Positions 8,459-16,763 of a DNA stretch of 64,000 bases are shown one piece after another (position 1 is the first letter of the stretch; every line of letters begins with the position of its first letter). The notes beneath the pieces are model-generated. The model worked only from the letters and a program-made list of their open reading frames with translations. It was not told where the DNA came from and did not search any database. Location: positions 1,364,001 through 1,428,000 of the forward strand of contig CAVPSV010000004.1 in the NCBI GenBank assembly GCA_963708625.1. Direction: 5' to 3'. The stretch comes from DASXIF01 sp036498145. Lineage in GTDB: Bacteria; Actinomycetota; Actinomycetes; Mycobacteriales; Jatrophihabitantaceae. Position numbers and translations under genes: made by a program.

Positions 8459-9024
8459 TGCTCGGCGGCTCGAGCGGCTGCCTTCATCTGTTTCTTGTAG
8501 GCGCGGACCGAAGCGAGCGAGTCGTCGTCGACGATATCGGCCACCGACCGGGTACTGCCGTCCTCGCCGTACTCACCGGCCGCCTCCCGCCAGCCGGTGG
8601 GACGCACGCCGACCTGCTTGCCGAGCAGGGCGGTGAAGATCTTCGCCTTCTGCGTCCCGAAGCCGGGCAGCGTGCGCACCCGCTCGAACAGGTCCGTCCC
8701 GCTGGTGGCACCGGTCCACACCGATGCCGGGTCACCGTCGAAACGTTCGACGATGACGCGCGCCAACTCCTGCACGCGCTTGGCCATCGCCGTGGGGAAC
8801 CGGTGCAGCGCGGGCGGCGTGCGGAAGATCTCCTCGAACGCCGCGGAGTCGTACTCGGCGATGGTCTGCACGTCGAACGGGCCGTCCAGCCGCTCCGCCA
8901 GCACATGCGGGGACGTGAACGCCTTTTCCAGCGGGATCTGCTGGTCGAGCAGCATGCCGATCAGCAACGCCAGCGGCTGCGATTCCAGGAAGGTGTTGGC
9001 CTCAGGCGTGTACGCGAGATGCAT
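8455..9024 (-). CDS. HhH-GPD family base-excision DNA glycosylase-like protein
   Basis: A 189-residue protein. Residues about 15-130 show the helix-hairpin-helix/GPD fold: GMLLDQQIPLEKAF (the glycosylase I/LLDQQ segment), then LPGFGTQKAKIFTALLG, which is the helix-hairpin-helix. The C-terminus (KKQMKAAARAAEQ) is basic. This short actinobacterial type lacks an iron-sulfur cluster. A D in the usual GPD position is not obvious, so substrate and activity are uncertain. It is coupled to hutI by a four-base overlap, which is probably incidental to histidine metabolism. Confidence 0.85.
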   Translation of the reverse strand: MHLAYTPEANTFLESQPLALLIGMLLDQQIPLEKAFTSPHVLAERLDGPFDVQTIAEYDSAAFEEIFRTPPALHRFPTAMAKRVQELARVIVERFDGDPASVWTGATSGTDLFERVRTLPGFGTQKAKIFTALLGKQVGVRPTGWREAAGEYGEDGSTRSVADIVDDDSLASVRAYKKQMKAAARAAEQ

Positions 9025-9054
9025 GGTCCAGATCGTATGGCTACTCGTTCTGTT

Positions 9055-9735
9055 CTAGCGTCTCTTTCGGGCGTGGTCGGTGCTGGCGGCCGGCTTAAGC
9101 AACGTGTCGCACAGCGTGCAGGCAAGCCATGCCTCGTATGTGTCGACGCTCCAGCTACGTTCGTCGAGCAGCACGTTGCGCAGCTCGGGTGACATGAGTG
9201 TGTAGATGATGTCGTGGGCTTTGTCCTCGGTAAGTCCGTCGCGAAGTGCAGCCCGGTCAACGAGCCCGCGGGCAACGACGCCTTGTCCGGCATAGCGCTG
9301 CTGCTGGATCACCGCGATCATGGCGGCGGCATCGGGCTCGACGAACGCCGCACCGACAAGCATTTTCCGTACAGGTTCGAAGCGCTCAAGCACGACGCTC
9401 GCCACATGCGCGAAGCCGGCCAGGTACCGGGCCGGATCTGGCTCCTCGCGAAGGGCGAGCACGTCTGCGCGCTCGTGCAGCGGCACCGGTTCGTCGTCAC
9501 CGACGGCGCTGACGTCGACGACGTCCTTCAACACGGCGCCCTTGGACGGAAAGAGCCGATACAGCGTCGCCTGCGGCACGTCGGCGGCCACGCTGATCGC
9601 CTCCATGCTTGTCGCTGGGTAGCCGCGTTCGAGAAACAGGAGGCGCGCCGCCTCGACCACTCGGACCCGCGTCGCGCGCGTGCGTTCCTGGCGGCGCGAC
9701 CTGTCGTAGGACCGGCTCTTGACATCCTCGCGCAC
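9055..9735 (-). CDS. TetR family transcriptional regulator
   Basis: A 226-residue repressor. Residues about 15-65 form the TetR HTH: RVRVVEAARLLFLERGYPATSMEAISVAADVPQATLYRLFPSKGAV, written here as the AARLLFLERGYPATS start and the recognition helix PQATLYRLFPSKG. The rest is a helical ligand-binding domain. GTG 9735 is chosen because the frame upstream runs through the operator-like palindrome. It is divergent from two collagen-like genes, with the ACTCTC/GAGAGT repeats between them. It probably represses itself and the collagen-like genes in response to an unknown ligand. Confidence 0.85.
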   Translation of the reverse strand: MREDVKSRSYDRSRRQERTRATRVRVVEAARLLFLERGYPATSMEAISVAADVPQATLYRLFPSKGAVLKDVVDVSAVGDDEPVPLHERADVLALREEPDPARYLAGFAHVASVVLERFEPVRKMLVGAAFVEPDAAAMIAVIQQQRYAGQGVVARGLVDRAALRDGLTEDKAHDIIYTLMSPELRNVLLDERSWSVDTYEAWLACTLCDTLLKPAASTDHARKRR

Positions 9736-9775
9736 ATTTGTGAAAGTATCACTCTCATATGAGAGTAGAACTCTC
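9719..9775. promoter_or_regulatory. Divergent promoter region with triple ACTCTC operator
   Basis: ACTCTCATATGAGAGT at 9751-9766 is a perfect 16-bp palindrome. A third half-site (ACTCTC, 9770-9775) makes a second overlapping inverted repeat with GAGAGT (9761-9766, spacer AGA). TTGACA at 9719-9724 could be a -35 element reading toward the collagen-like genes. The site lies between the TetR start and the first collagen-like gene, where a TetR operator is expected. Confidence 0.7.
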
Positions 9776-9802
9776 ACTAAATCTGCGGGAGTCGGAGGGG
9801 CC

Positions 9803-10567
9803 ATGAAGCGTCTGCTGACCAGGCTGTCCAAGCGAGTGTCGATTACCGCGGGCGTTGCCGTGCTGGTGTTGGGCGGCGGCGGTGTGATCGCCTGGGCGTC
9901 ATCATCGGGCACTATCCCTGGGCCGGATGGAGTGATCCACGCCTGCTATCCCACAAATTCGGCCATGAAGCCGCTGTTTCTGGTTGACCCGAGCTCCGAC
10001 TGTCCGGGTGGCTATACCGCGGTCAGCTTCAACCAGACGGGACCCATTGGCCCGAAGGGGGCCACGGGAGCCACGGGAGCCACGGGAGCGACCGGCGCAA
10101 CCGGGCCGCAAGGACCACAGGGAGCCCCAGGAGCGCAAGGAGCGCAAGGAGCCCCAGGAGCGCAAGGAGCGCAAGGAGCGCAAGGAGCGCAAGGAGCGCA
10201 AGGACCTGCTGGACCGGCAGGACCTGCCGGCGCGGCCCCGTACTACGCGCAGAAGCTGGGTGTGGACATCAACATCAACGGCGAGACGGTCGTCAGCGAG
10301 GTCGTTCCTGCTGGCACTTACAGCATCACCGCGACGATTCAGATCACTAATTTTGATATCGACACGCACCAGGCTCGATGCGACCTGGTTGTTAACGGAA
10401 CCTCGGCGTACTTCGCCTTAGCTACTACGCTCCCCGCCGGCCTCAGCTACACCCCAACCGAGATGTCGGAGCAGACGTTTACCGGCGATAGCAACACCAT
10501 CGCTGTCGCGTGCAACACCCCCCAGGGAGTCGCTGACGCCGCTGTCACCGCGCTACCGGTCGGATAG
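9803..10567 (+). CDS. Exported collagen-like repeat protein 1
   Basis: A 254-residue protein. A basic N-terminus (MKRLLTRLSKR) and hydrophobic segment (VAVLVLGGGGVIAWA) act as signal or anchor. They are followed by the motif IPGPDGVIHACY and a Cys pair ending in FNQTGP, typical of actinobacterial collagen-like proteins. About 22 Gly-X-Y triplets (GATGAT, GPQGPQ, GAQGAQ, GPAGPA) cover residues about 80-150. A C-terminal beta domain of about 100 residues has two Cys. The triplets are encoded by near-perfect 9-base DNA repeats (10131-10202), so length variation is likely. ATG 9803 follows GGAGGGG. The next gene is its paralogue. Confidence 0.9.
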   Translation: MKRLLTRLSKRVSITAGVAVLVLGGGGVIAWASSSGTIPGPDGVIHACYPTNSAMKPLFLVDPSSDCPGGYTAVSFNQTGPIGPKGATGATGATGATGATGPQGPQGAPGAQGAQGAPGAQGAQGAQGAQGAQGPAGPAGPAGAAPYYAQKLGVDININGETVVSEVVPAGTYSITATIQITNFDIDTHQARCDLVVNGTSAYFALATTLPAGLSYTPTEMSEQTFTGDSNTIAVACNTPQGVADAAVTALPVG

Positions 10568-10649
10568 GCAAACGGCTATCTGGTGCGGCTTGTCGAGTCG
10601 CGCGCTGAGACGTATTCCAGCTAGTTCTTAGGTTTCTTAGGAGGGCACG

Positions 10650-11438
10650 ATGAGCAAGCTTCGCAAGCTGTCCAAGCGCGCGTCATTGATCACCGCGGGC
10701 GTCGTGTTGGTGTTGGGCGGGGGTGGAGTTGCCGCCTGGGCGTCATCAGCCGGCACCATTCCCGGACCCGACGGCGTCATCCACGGCTGCTATCTCAGCG
10801 GCAAGTCCCAACTGAAGCCGCTGTCTCTGGTTGAGTCGTCGACCCCGTGTCCGAAGGGCTTCACGGCTATCGACTTCAACCAGACGGGACCAACGGGACC
10901 GACTGGAGCCACAGGTGCGACCGGGCTCACGGGTGCGACCGGACCCACAGGCGCAACCGGACAGACAGGACCGCAGGGACCGCAAGGTCAGCCAGGGCCG
11001 CAGGGACCACAAGGTGAGGCAGGACCGCAGGGTCAGACGGGACCGCAGGGTCAGCAAGGACCCGCCGGTGGGCCCTCGACCGTGTACCTCCTGACCGGAG
11101 GGGAATCGGTTGACATCCACGGCGAGACGATCGCGACCCAGATCGTGCCAGCCGGTACCTACAGCGTCAGCGCGGACACTCGACTAGAGAACGACGATAA
11201 GAACACCGCGCACACGGGGCGGTGCGACCTAGTGGTCGGCGGGCAACCGTGGGACACCTTCACCGCGACTCTCGGCGCTGCCGGTTCTGTGGGTGACAGT
11301 TACTCCGGGACTCTCCTGTGGGCGGAGACGTTGAATGCAACGGAGAACAGCATCTCCGTTGTGTGCAACACACCCGCTGGTAGCGCAGAGACGGTTCTCA
11401 TCGTGCAAGCCGTCGGATCGCTCGTCGACGCCGGCTGA
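10650..11438 (+). CDS. Exported collagen-like repeat protein 2
   Basis: A 262-residue paralogue of the preceding gene with the same plan: basic start MSKLRKLSKR, hydrophobic segment LVLGGGGVAAWA, the motif IPGPDGVIHGCY, Cys-containing strand and FNQTGPTGP. About 22 collagen triplets follow (GATGAT, GPQGQP, GPQGPQ) and a C-terminal beta domain. Here the triplets are less identical at DNA level. ATG 10650 is preceded by AGGAGGG. The 82-base gap and shared strand suggest one operon under the TetR operator. It ends before a 400-base stretch without clear genes. Confidence 0.9.
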   Translation: MSKLRKLSKRASLITAGVVLVLGGGGVAAWASSAGTIPGPDGVIHGCYLSGKSQLKPLSLVESSTPCPKGFTAIDFNQTGPTGPTGATGATGLTGATGPTGATGQTGPQGPQGQPGPQGPQGEAGPQGQTGPQGQQGPAGGPSTVYLLTGGESVDIHGETIATQIVPAGTYSVSADTRLENDDKNTAHTGRCDLVVGGQPWDTFTATLGAAGSVGDSYSGTLLWAETLNATENSISVVCNTPAGSAETVLIVQAVGSLVDAG

Positions 11439-11840
11439 TTAACTTACCTGGGCCCCACACTTTTAGGTGACATACGCGGCACCGGACGATCAGAACGAGC
11501 AGGGGCGGCGTTCCATTGCCGGTATGCAGGCTGTGGTTGGACGGGGCCACCGGTGAGCTTCGCGGCTGGGGCCTTGATGAGAAGGAGTGGTGCGAGGACG
11601 AATGGTGAACGACAGCGGCCCGAACCTCGCAGTTCGCGGTGTCGGCTGCCTGTTCATCCTCGCGGGTCTGCTTCGGATCTCCACCGGCTATCGCATCCGC
11701 AAAGGCAGGAGCCGACTCCCCATTCCTCCGACTCGCCTCGGTCGTACTGGCCAGGTGCAGCATGACCCCGATCGTATGGCCCACGGTGCGGGTAGGGCCC
11801 GGAAAGGCTGTGGGCGCAGAGGTCTCGTGCCTGGACGGGC
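11439..11840. other. 402-base stretch without a convincing gene
   Basis: No frame here has a recognisable product. On the plus strand ATG 11602 opens a frame whose first 40 codons look coding-like (GVGCLFILAGLLRISTGYR, one hydrophobic helix). It then loses coding character and runs on antisense through the PNPOx gene. It may be a remnant of a small membrane-protein gene. A GTG at 11467 gives only 29 codons. Confidence 0.4.
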
Positions 11841-12362
11841 TCAGAAGTGGAACCGGGTCAGGCCGCCGGGCTCCGCGGTCAGCGTGACGATCGCCGACCG
11901 CGGCTGGATGCGATACACGCTCCACGGCGGCGGCCCTTGGGACGGTGCGTTGAACGGGGCAGTGATGCCTGTCCCGCTCTCGTCGGGTTCGGCGGGCCAC
12001 CCTTGGTCTGCCCACGCTTGCGCGATTCGCGCCACCGTGTCGCGGTCGGTCACCCGCGCAGCGTCACCCTCGATCACGATGTCGGCGTCGCGCAGCGACA
12101 CCGCGACCACACACCGCGGATCCCGGGCGACGTTGCGTGCTTTCCGTGTCGCCCCGGTCTGGAACCACAATGCGCCGTCCACCCACAGGGCCCCGACCGC
12201 GGTGACATGCGGACTGCCGTCGTCGTTGAGCGTGGACAGCCACGTTGTGCGGGAATTGACCGCGCCGGGATCCGGCGCGGCCCCTTCGTCGAGCTTGGAT
12301 ACGACGTCGGCCCAATCGACTGCCGGTAGCCCGTCGGCCTCGCCCAGATTGGTGCTGTCCAT
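11841..12362 (-). CDS. Pyridoxamine 5'-phosphate oxidase-like (FMN/F420-binding split barrel) protein
   Basis: A 173-residue single-domain protein of the PNPOx-like split-barrel superfamily: TTWLSTLNDDGSPHVTAVGA, then LWFQTGATRKARNVARDPRC, then a VIEGDAARV strand. These segments line the flavin or F420 phosphate pocket. The C-terminal SVYRIQPRSAIV strand closes the barrel. Actinobacterial members include F420-dependent reductases and heme-utilisation proteins; the substrate cannot be told. It lies between the collagen-like genes and hutU and is transcribed with the hut strand. Confidence 0.85.
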   Translation of the reverse strand: MDSTNLGEADGLPAVDWADVVSKLDEGAAPDPGAVNSRTTWLSTLNDDGSPHVTAVGALWVDGALWFQTGATRKARNVARDPRCVVAVSLRDADIVIEGDAARVTDRDTVARIAQAWADQGWPAEPDESGTGITAPFNAPSQGPPPWSVYRIQPRSAIVTLTAEPGGLTRFHF

Positions 12363-12455
12363 GTCAGGTCCCTTCGTCCTGAGCGGTGCCCCCGCTCACA
12401 AGCTGGTTGCTGATAAGGACGCGGGACGACGTCCCGACTCATCGCTGCGCCGGGC

Positions 12456-14129
12456 TCAGCGCATGGGGATGGGCAGGCCGGTGGCGGTGGCGACCTCGAC
12501 GGCGTGGTCGTAGCCCGCGTCGACGTGCCTGATCACACCCATTCCGGGATCGTTCGTCAGCACTCGTTCCAGCTTCTCCGCGGCCAACGCCGTCCCGTCG
12601 GCGACCGTGACCTGCCCGGCGTGGATGGAGCGCCCGATACCGACCCCGCCGCCGTGATGAATCGACACCCACGTCGCGCCGCTGGCGACGTTCACCATCG
12701 CGTTGAGCAGCGGCCAGTCCGCGATGGCGTCCGAGCCGTCGGCCATCGCCTCGGTCTCACGGAACGGCGACGCGACCGAACCGCAGTCCAGATGATCGCG
12801 GCCGATGACGATCGGCGCGCGCACCTCGCCGGCGGCGACCAGCTCGTTGAACGCCAGGCCGGCCTTGTCCCGTTCGCCGTAGCCGAGCCAGCAGATCCGC
12901 GCCGGCAGGCCCTGGAAGTGCACGCGCTGCTGCGCGAGCCGGATCCACCGCGTCAGCGACTCGTTCTCGCCGAAGAGCTCAAGCACCGCCTGATCGGTGC
13001 GCGCGATGTCGCGCGGATCGCCGGACAGCGCCGCCCACCGGAACGGTCCCTTGCCCGCGCAGAACAGCGGCCGGATGTAGGCCGGCACGAACCCCGGAAA
13101 GGCGAACGCCCGCGAGTACCCGGCCTCGGCGGCCTCGGCGCGGATCGAGTTCCCGTAGTCGAACACCTCCGCGCCCTTGTCCTGGAAACCCACCATCGCC
13201 TCGACGTGCCGGGCCATCGACGCGCGCGCACGGCCGGTGAACTCCTCCGGCTTACGCGCGGCGTAGTCGTGCCAGTCGGCGAAGTCCACGCCGATCGGCA
13301 GGTAGCTGAGCGGGTCGTGCGCCGAGGTCTGGTCGGTGACGATGTCGATCGGCGCGTCATTGGCCAACAGCTGTGGCACGACCGAGGCGGCATTGCCCAG
13401 CAGCCCGATCGACAGCGGAGTGCCGGCGTCCCGCGCCTCTGTCGCCAGCTGCAGCGCATGCTGGATCGAGGTGGCCTGCACGTCCAGAAACCCGTGTTCG
13501 ATGCGTCGTGCGATCCGGGACGGGTCGACCTCGACACAGATCGCGACGCCGCCGTTCATGGTCACCGCGAGCGGTTGCGCGCCGCCCATGCCGCCCAGTC
13601 CCGCGGTCAGCGTGATGGTGCCGGCCAGCGTCCCCGCACTGTGCGGATTTCGGCCGGTGGTCGCAAGCTTCGCGGCCACCGCGGCGAACGTCTCGTACGT
13701 GCCCTGCAAGATCCCCTGCGTGCCGATGTAGATCCACGACCCGGCCGTCATCTGCCCGTACATCGTCAGCCCGAGGTGTTCCAGCCGGCGGAACTCCGGC
13801 CAGTTGGCCCAGTCCGGCACGAGATTCGAGTTGGCGATGAGGACCCGCGGCGCCCACTCGTGCGTGCGCAGTACGCCGACCGGCCGTCCGCTCTGCACCA
13901 GCAGTGTCTCGTCCAGGCGCAGCGACGTGAGCGTGCGCATGATCGCGTCGAAACTCGGCCAATCCCGCGCGGCCTTGCCGGTGCCGCCGTAGACCACGAG
14001 CTGGTCCGGGTGCTCGGCGACCTCCGGGTCGAGGTTGTTCTGCAGCATGCGCAGCGGCGCCTCGGTCTGCCAGCCACGTGCGGTCAGGCTCGTCCCGCGC
14101 GGCGCCCGGACCGGGCGTGCGCCGGTCAT
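12456..14129 (-). CDS. hutU: Urocanate hydratase
   Basis: HutU adds water to urocanate giving imidazolonepropionate, using tightly bound NAD as electrophile. The 557-residue product matches the family length. It has the NAD loop LGGMGGAQPLAVTMNGG, the urocanase signature FQGLPARICW, and DHLDCGSVASPFRETEAM near the C-terminus. The Cys in DHLDCG replaces the Ser that I remember as more common there. The gene follows hutH by 22 bases on the same strand, so hutHU form an operon for the first two steps of histidine catabolism. Confidence 0.97.
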   Translation of the reverse strand: MTGARPVRAPRGTSLTARGWQTEAPLRMLQNNLDPEVAEHPDQLVVYGGTGKAARDWPSFDAIMRTLTSLRLDETLLVQSGRPVGVLRTHEWAPRVLIANSNLVPDWANWPEFRRLEHLGLTMYGQMTAGSWIYIGTQGILQGTYETFAAVAAKLATTGRNPHSAGTLAGTITLTAGLGGMGGAQPLAVTMNGGVAICVEVDPSRIARRIEHGFLDVQATSIQHALQLATEARDAGTPLSIGLLGNAASVVPQLLANDAPIDIVTDQTSAHDPLSYLPIGVDFADWHDYAARKPEEFTGRARASMARHVEAMVGFQDKGAEVFDYGNSIRAEAAEAGYSRAFAFPGFVPAYIRPLFCAGKGPFRWAALSGDPRDIARTDQAVLELFGENESLTRWIRLAQQRVHFQGLPARICWLGYGERDKAGLAFNELVAAGEVRAPIVIGRDHLDCGSVASPFRETEAMADGSDAIADWPLLNAMVNVASGATWVSIHHGGGVGIGRSIHAGQVTVADGTALAAEKLERVLTNDPGMGVIRHVDAGYDHAVEVATATGLPIPMR

Positions 14130-14151
14130 GTCGTCCCTGTCATCGTGCAGA

Positions 14152-15690
14152 TCATTGCAGCGGACTTTTCAGCGCGGAATTGGCGGCGATGACGGCCGCG
14201 CCGGTACGCACGATGCGCACCGCCTCCTCCAGCTCCGGGGCCAGATACCGATCCGCACCGGGGCCCGGCACCGTGGCACGGACCGTCTCCAGCACAGCAG
14301 CGGTGGCCGGCCCGGGCCGAAGCGGAGCACGCAGGTCGAGCGCGCGGGCGGCGGTGAGCAACTCCACCGCGAGCACCTGCGCGAGTCCGTCCACCGCCCG
14401 GCGCAGCTTGCGCCCCGCCGACCAGCCCATCGACACGTGGTCTTCCTGCATCGCACTGGACGGAATGGAGTCGACGCTTGCCGGCACCGCCAGCCGCTTG
14501 AGTTCGGAGACGAGTGCTGCCTGGGTGTACTGCGCGATCATGTGGCCCGAGTCGACGCCCGGCTCGCCGGCCAGGAACGGTGGCAGCCCGCGTGAGCGCG
14601 CCACGTCCAGCATCCGATCGGTGCGACGCTCGCTCATCGACGCAAGGTCGGCAACCACGATCGCCAGGAAGTCGAGGACGTATCCGATCGGTGCGCCGTG
14701 GAAGTTGCCGTTGGATTCGACCCGGCCGTCCAGCACGACCGGATTGTCGATGGCGGCCGCGAGTTCCCGCCCGGAGACGGCGCGGGCGTGTGCCAGCGTG
14801 TCCCGCGCCGCGCCGGCGACCTGCGGCGCGCAGCGCATCGAGTACGGGTCCTGCACGTAGGCACAGTCGGGTCCCGCGTGCGAGGCGATGATCGGCGAGT
14901 CGGCCAGCAGCGCCCGCATGTTGGCGGCCGCGTCGGCTTGACCCGGATGCGGGCGCAGCTCCTGCAGGTCGGCGGCGAACACGCGGTCGGTGCCGAGGGT
15001 CGCCTCCACGCTCATGGACGCGGTGATGTCGGCGGTGCGCAGCAGCAACTCGATGTCGTGGCACGCGAGGAGCAGGTGACCCAGCATCCCGTCCGTGCCA
15101 TTGATCAATGCCAGGCCCTCCTTCTCGGCGAGCGTGACCGGCGCGATGCCGTGCGTACGCAGCGCCTCGGCCGCGGGCGCCAGCCTGCCGCTCGGTTCGC
15201 GCGCCATGCCTTCGCCGAGCAGGGTGAGCGCGACGTGCGCGAGCGGAGCGAGATCGCCCGAGCACCCGAGTGATCCGTACTCGTGCACCACCGGCGTGAT
15301 CCCGACGTCGAGCAGCGCCGCCAGGGTGGCCGCCGTGCGCGGACGGACACCGGTGTGACCGGTCGCCAGCGTGGCCAGCCGCAGCAGCATCAGTGCGCGA
15401 ACGACCTCGCGCTCGACCTCCGGACCCAACCCGGCCGCATGCGAACGGATCAGCGATTGCTGCAGCCGGCCCCGATCCCCAGCTGGGATGTGCATGGTTG
15501 CCAGCGCACCGAACCCGGTGGAGATGCCGTAGTGGGCCTCGCTGTCGCCCGCCAGCGCGTCTACCACCGCGCGAGACGCGGCGATGCGCTCCACGGCTTC
15601 GGGATCGAGCTGGACGCCTGCCCCGTACCTCGCCACGGTGACCACGTCGAGCTCGGTCAGCCGCCCCCTGCCCACGAAGATTGTGTCCAC
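14152..15690 (-). CDS. hutH: Histidine ammonia-lyase
   Basis: HutH removes ammonia from L-histidine to form trans-urocanate, using an MIO prosthetic group made by cyclisation of three residues. The 512-residue product has the MIO segment YGSLGCSGDLAPLAH. Here the tripeptide is Cys-Ser-Gly where most histidases have Ala-Ser-Gly; the Ser needed for MIO and the flanking DLAPLAH are intact. Other family segments are YGISTGFGAL, SSAMQEDHVSMGW and NPVVLDGRVESNGNFHG. GTG 15690 gives the usual length; GTG 15696 is equally possible. It heads the hutHU pair and diverges from the oxidoreductase gene. Confidence 0.95.
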   Translation of the reverse strand: MDTIFVGRGRLTELDVVTVARYGAGVQLDPEAVERIAASRAVVDALAGDSEAHYGISTGFGALATMHIPAGDRGRLQQSLIRSHAAGLGPEVEREVVRALMLLRLATLATGHTGVRPRTAATLAALLDVGITPVVHEYGSLGCSGDLAPLAHVALTLLGEGMAREPSGRLAPAAEALRTHGIAPVTLAEKEGLALINGTDGMLGHLLLACHDIELLLRTADITASMSVEATLGTDRVFAADLQELRPHPGQADAAANMRALLADSPIIASHAGPDCAYVQDPYSMRCAPQVAGAARDTLAHARAVSGRELAAAIDNPVVLDGRVESNGNFHGAPIGYVLDFLAIVVADLASMSERRTDRMLDVARSRGLPPFLAGEPGVDSGHMIAQYTQAALVSELKRLAVPASVDSIPSSAMQEDHVSMGWSAGRKLRRAVDGLAQVLAVELLTAARALDLRAPLRPGPATAAVLETVRATVPGPGADRYLAPELEEAVRIVRTGAAVIAANSALKSPLQ

Positions 15691-15756
15691 CCGCACACTC
15701 TGCGCGAAAATGCGGGCGCTACGCCAGCCCGGAACCGGAATGGATACGGTCGGTGC

Positions 15757-16738
15757 ATGCGCGCTGTCGTCATCACCGAACCCGGCGAGCCGGAGGTCCT
15801 GCAGGTACAGGACGTTCCGGATCCGCAACCGAGACCGGGCGAGGTCGTGATCCGCGTCGCCGCGGCCGGCGTCAACCGGGCCGACCTGTTGCAGCGGCAG
15901 GGCAACTACGCGCCGCCGCCGGGAGCGTCGCCCTATCTCGGCATGGAGTGTTCGGGGACGATCGCCGCCCTCGGCGACGGGGTCGTAGGCCGCACCGTCG
16001 GCGACGAGGTGTGCGCGCTGATGTCCGGCGGTGGCTACGCCGAACTGGTCGCGGTGCCGGCTGACTCAGCTCATGCCCGTCCCGGCCGGTGTGGATCTGG
16101 TGGACGCCGCCGCGTTGCCCGAGGCCACCTGCACGGTGTGGTCCATGCTGTTCAGCGCCGGGCGGTTGCAGCCCGGCGAGAGCGTGCTGATTCACGGCGG
16201 CACCAGCGGGATCGGCACGATGGCGATCCAACTCGCGCACGTGCGCGGGGCACGGGTGTTCAGCACCGCGGGCACGCCGCGCAAGGTCGAGTTCTGCACC
16301 GATTTGGGTGCGGATGTCGCCATCAACTACCGCGAGCAGGATTTCGTCGAGCGGATCGTCGCGGAGACGAGCGGGGCCGGGGTGGACGTCGTGCTCGACA
16401 ACATGGGCGCGGTGTACCTGCCGCGCAACACGCACGTGCTTGCGCTGGGCGGCCGCCTGATCGTGATCGGTCTGCAAGGTGGACGAAAGGGTGAACTCGA
16501 CCTCGGCATGCTGCTTGCCAAGCGCGCCACCGTGCATGCCGCGTCACTGCGGTCACGGTCGGTGGCGCAGAAATCGGAGATCGTCGCGGAGACGCAGCAC
16601 GCGGTATGGCCGTTGATCGAGTCCGGCGCGGTGCGCCCGATCATCGACCGGGTGCTCACGCTCGACGACGCCCCCGAGGCACACCGGCTGCTCGATTCGA
16701 GCGAGCACATCGGCAAGGTGCTCCTGCGCGCCTACTGA
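15757..16738 (+). CDS. NAD(P)H quinone oxidoreductase, zinc-free MDR family (frameshift near 16062)
   Basis: A quinone-reductase-type medium-chain dehydrogenase of about 326 residues. The first frame gives the substrate-binding half (VNRADLLQRQGNYAPPPGAS, YLGMECSGTIAALG). One extra base at about 16062 moves it to the frame with TQLMPVPAGVDLVDAAALPEA, then the nucleotide-binding loop IHGGTSGIGTMAIQLA and the C-terminal DAPEAHRLLDSSEHIGKV. No structural zinc cysteines are present, as expected for quinone reductases. The mycobacterial neighbour pattern Rv3777 (oxidoreductase), Rv3778c (aminotransferase), Rv3780 (Bpa) is kept in the next two genes. Confidence 0.9.
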
Positions 16739-16763
16739 ACGGCCGGGACGGCACGGACGGATT

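Noticed and set aside
10050..10210. Mobile element suspected from dense DNA repeats
   Set aside because: The repeats encode in-frame Gly-X-Y collagen triplets, so they are part of a gene.
11602..11760. Possible small membrane protein starting at ATG 11602
   Set aside because: The first 40 codons look coding-like, but the frame then runs without a stop through the PNPOx gene in antisense. No homology or clean end; kept only as a note.
12504..14192. 562-codon open frame on the plus strand
   Set aside because: Antisense shadow of hutU with Arg/His/Gly-rich content and no family features.
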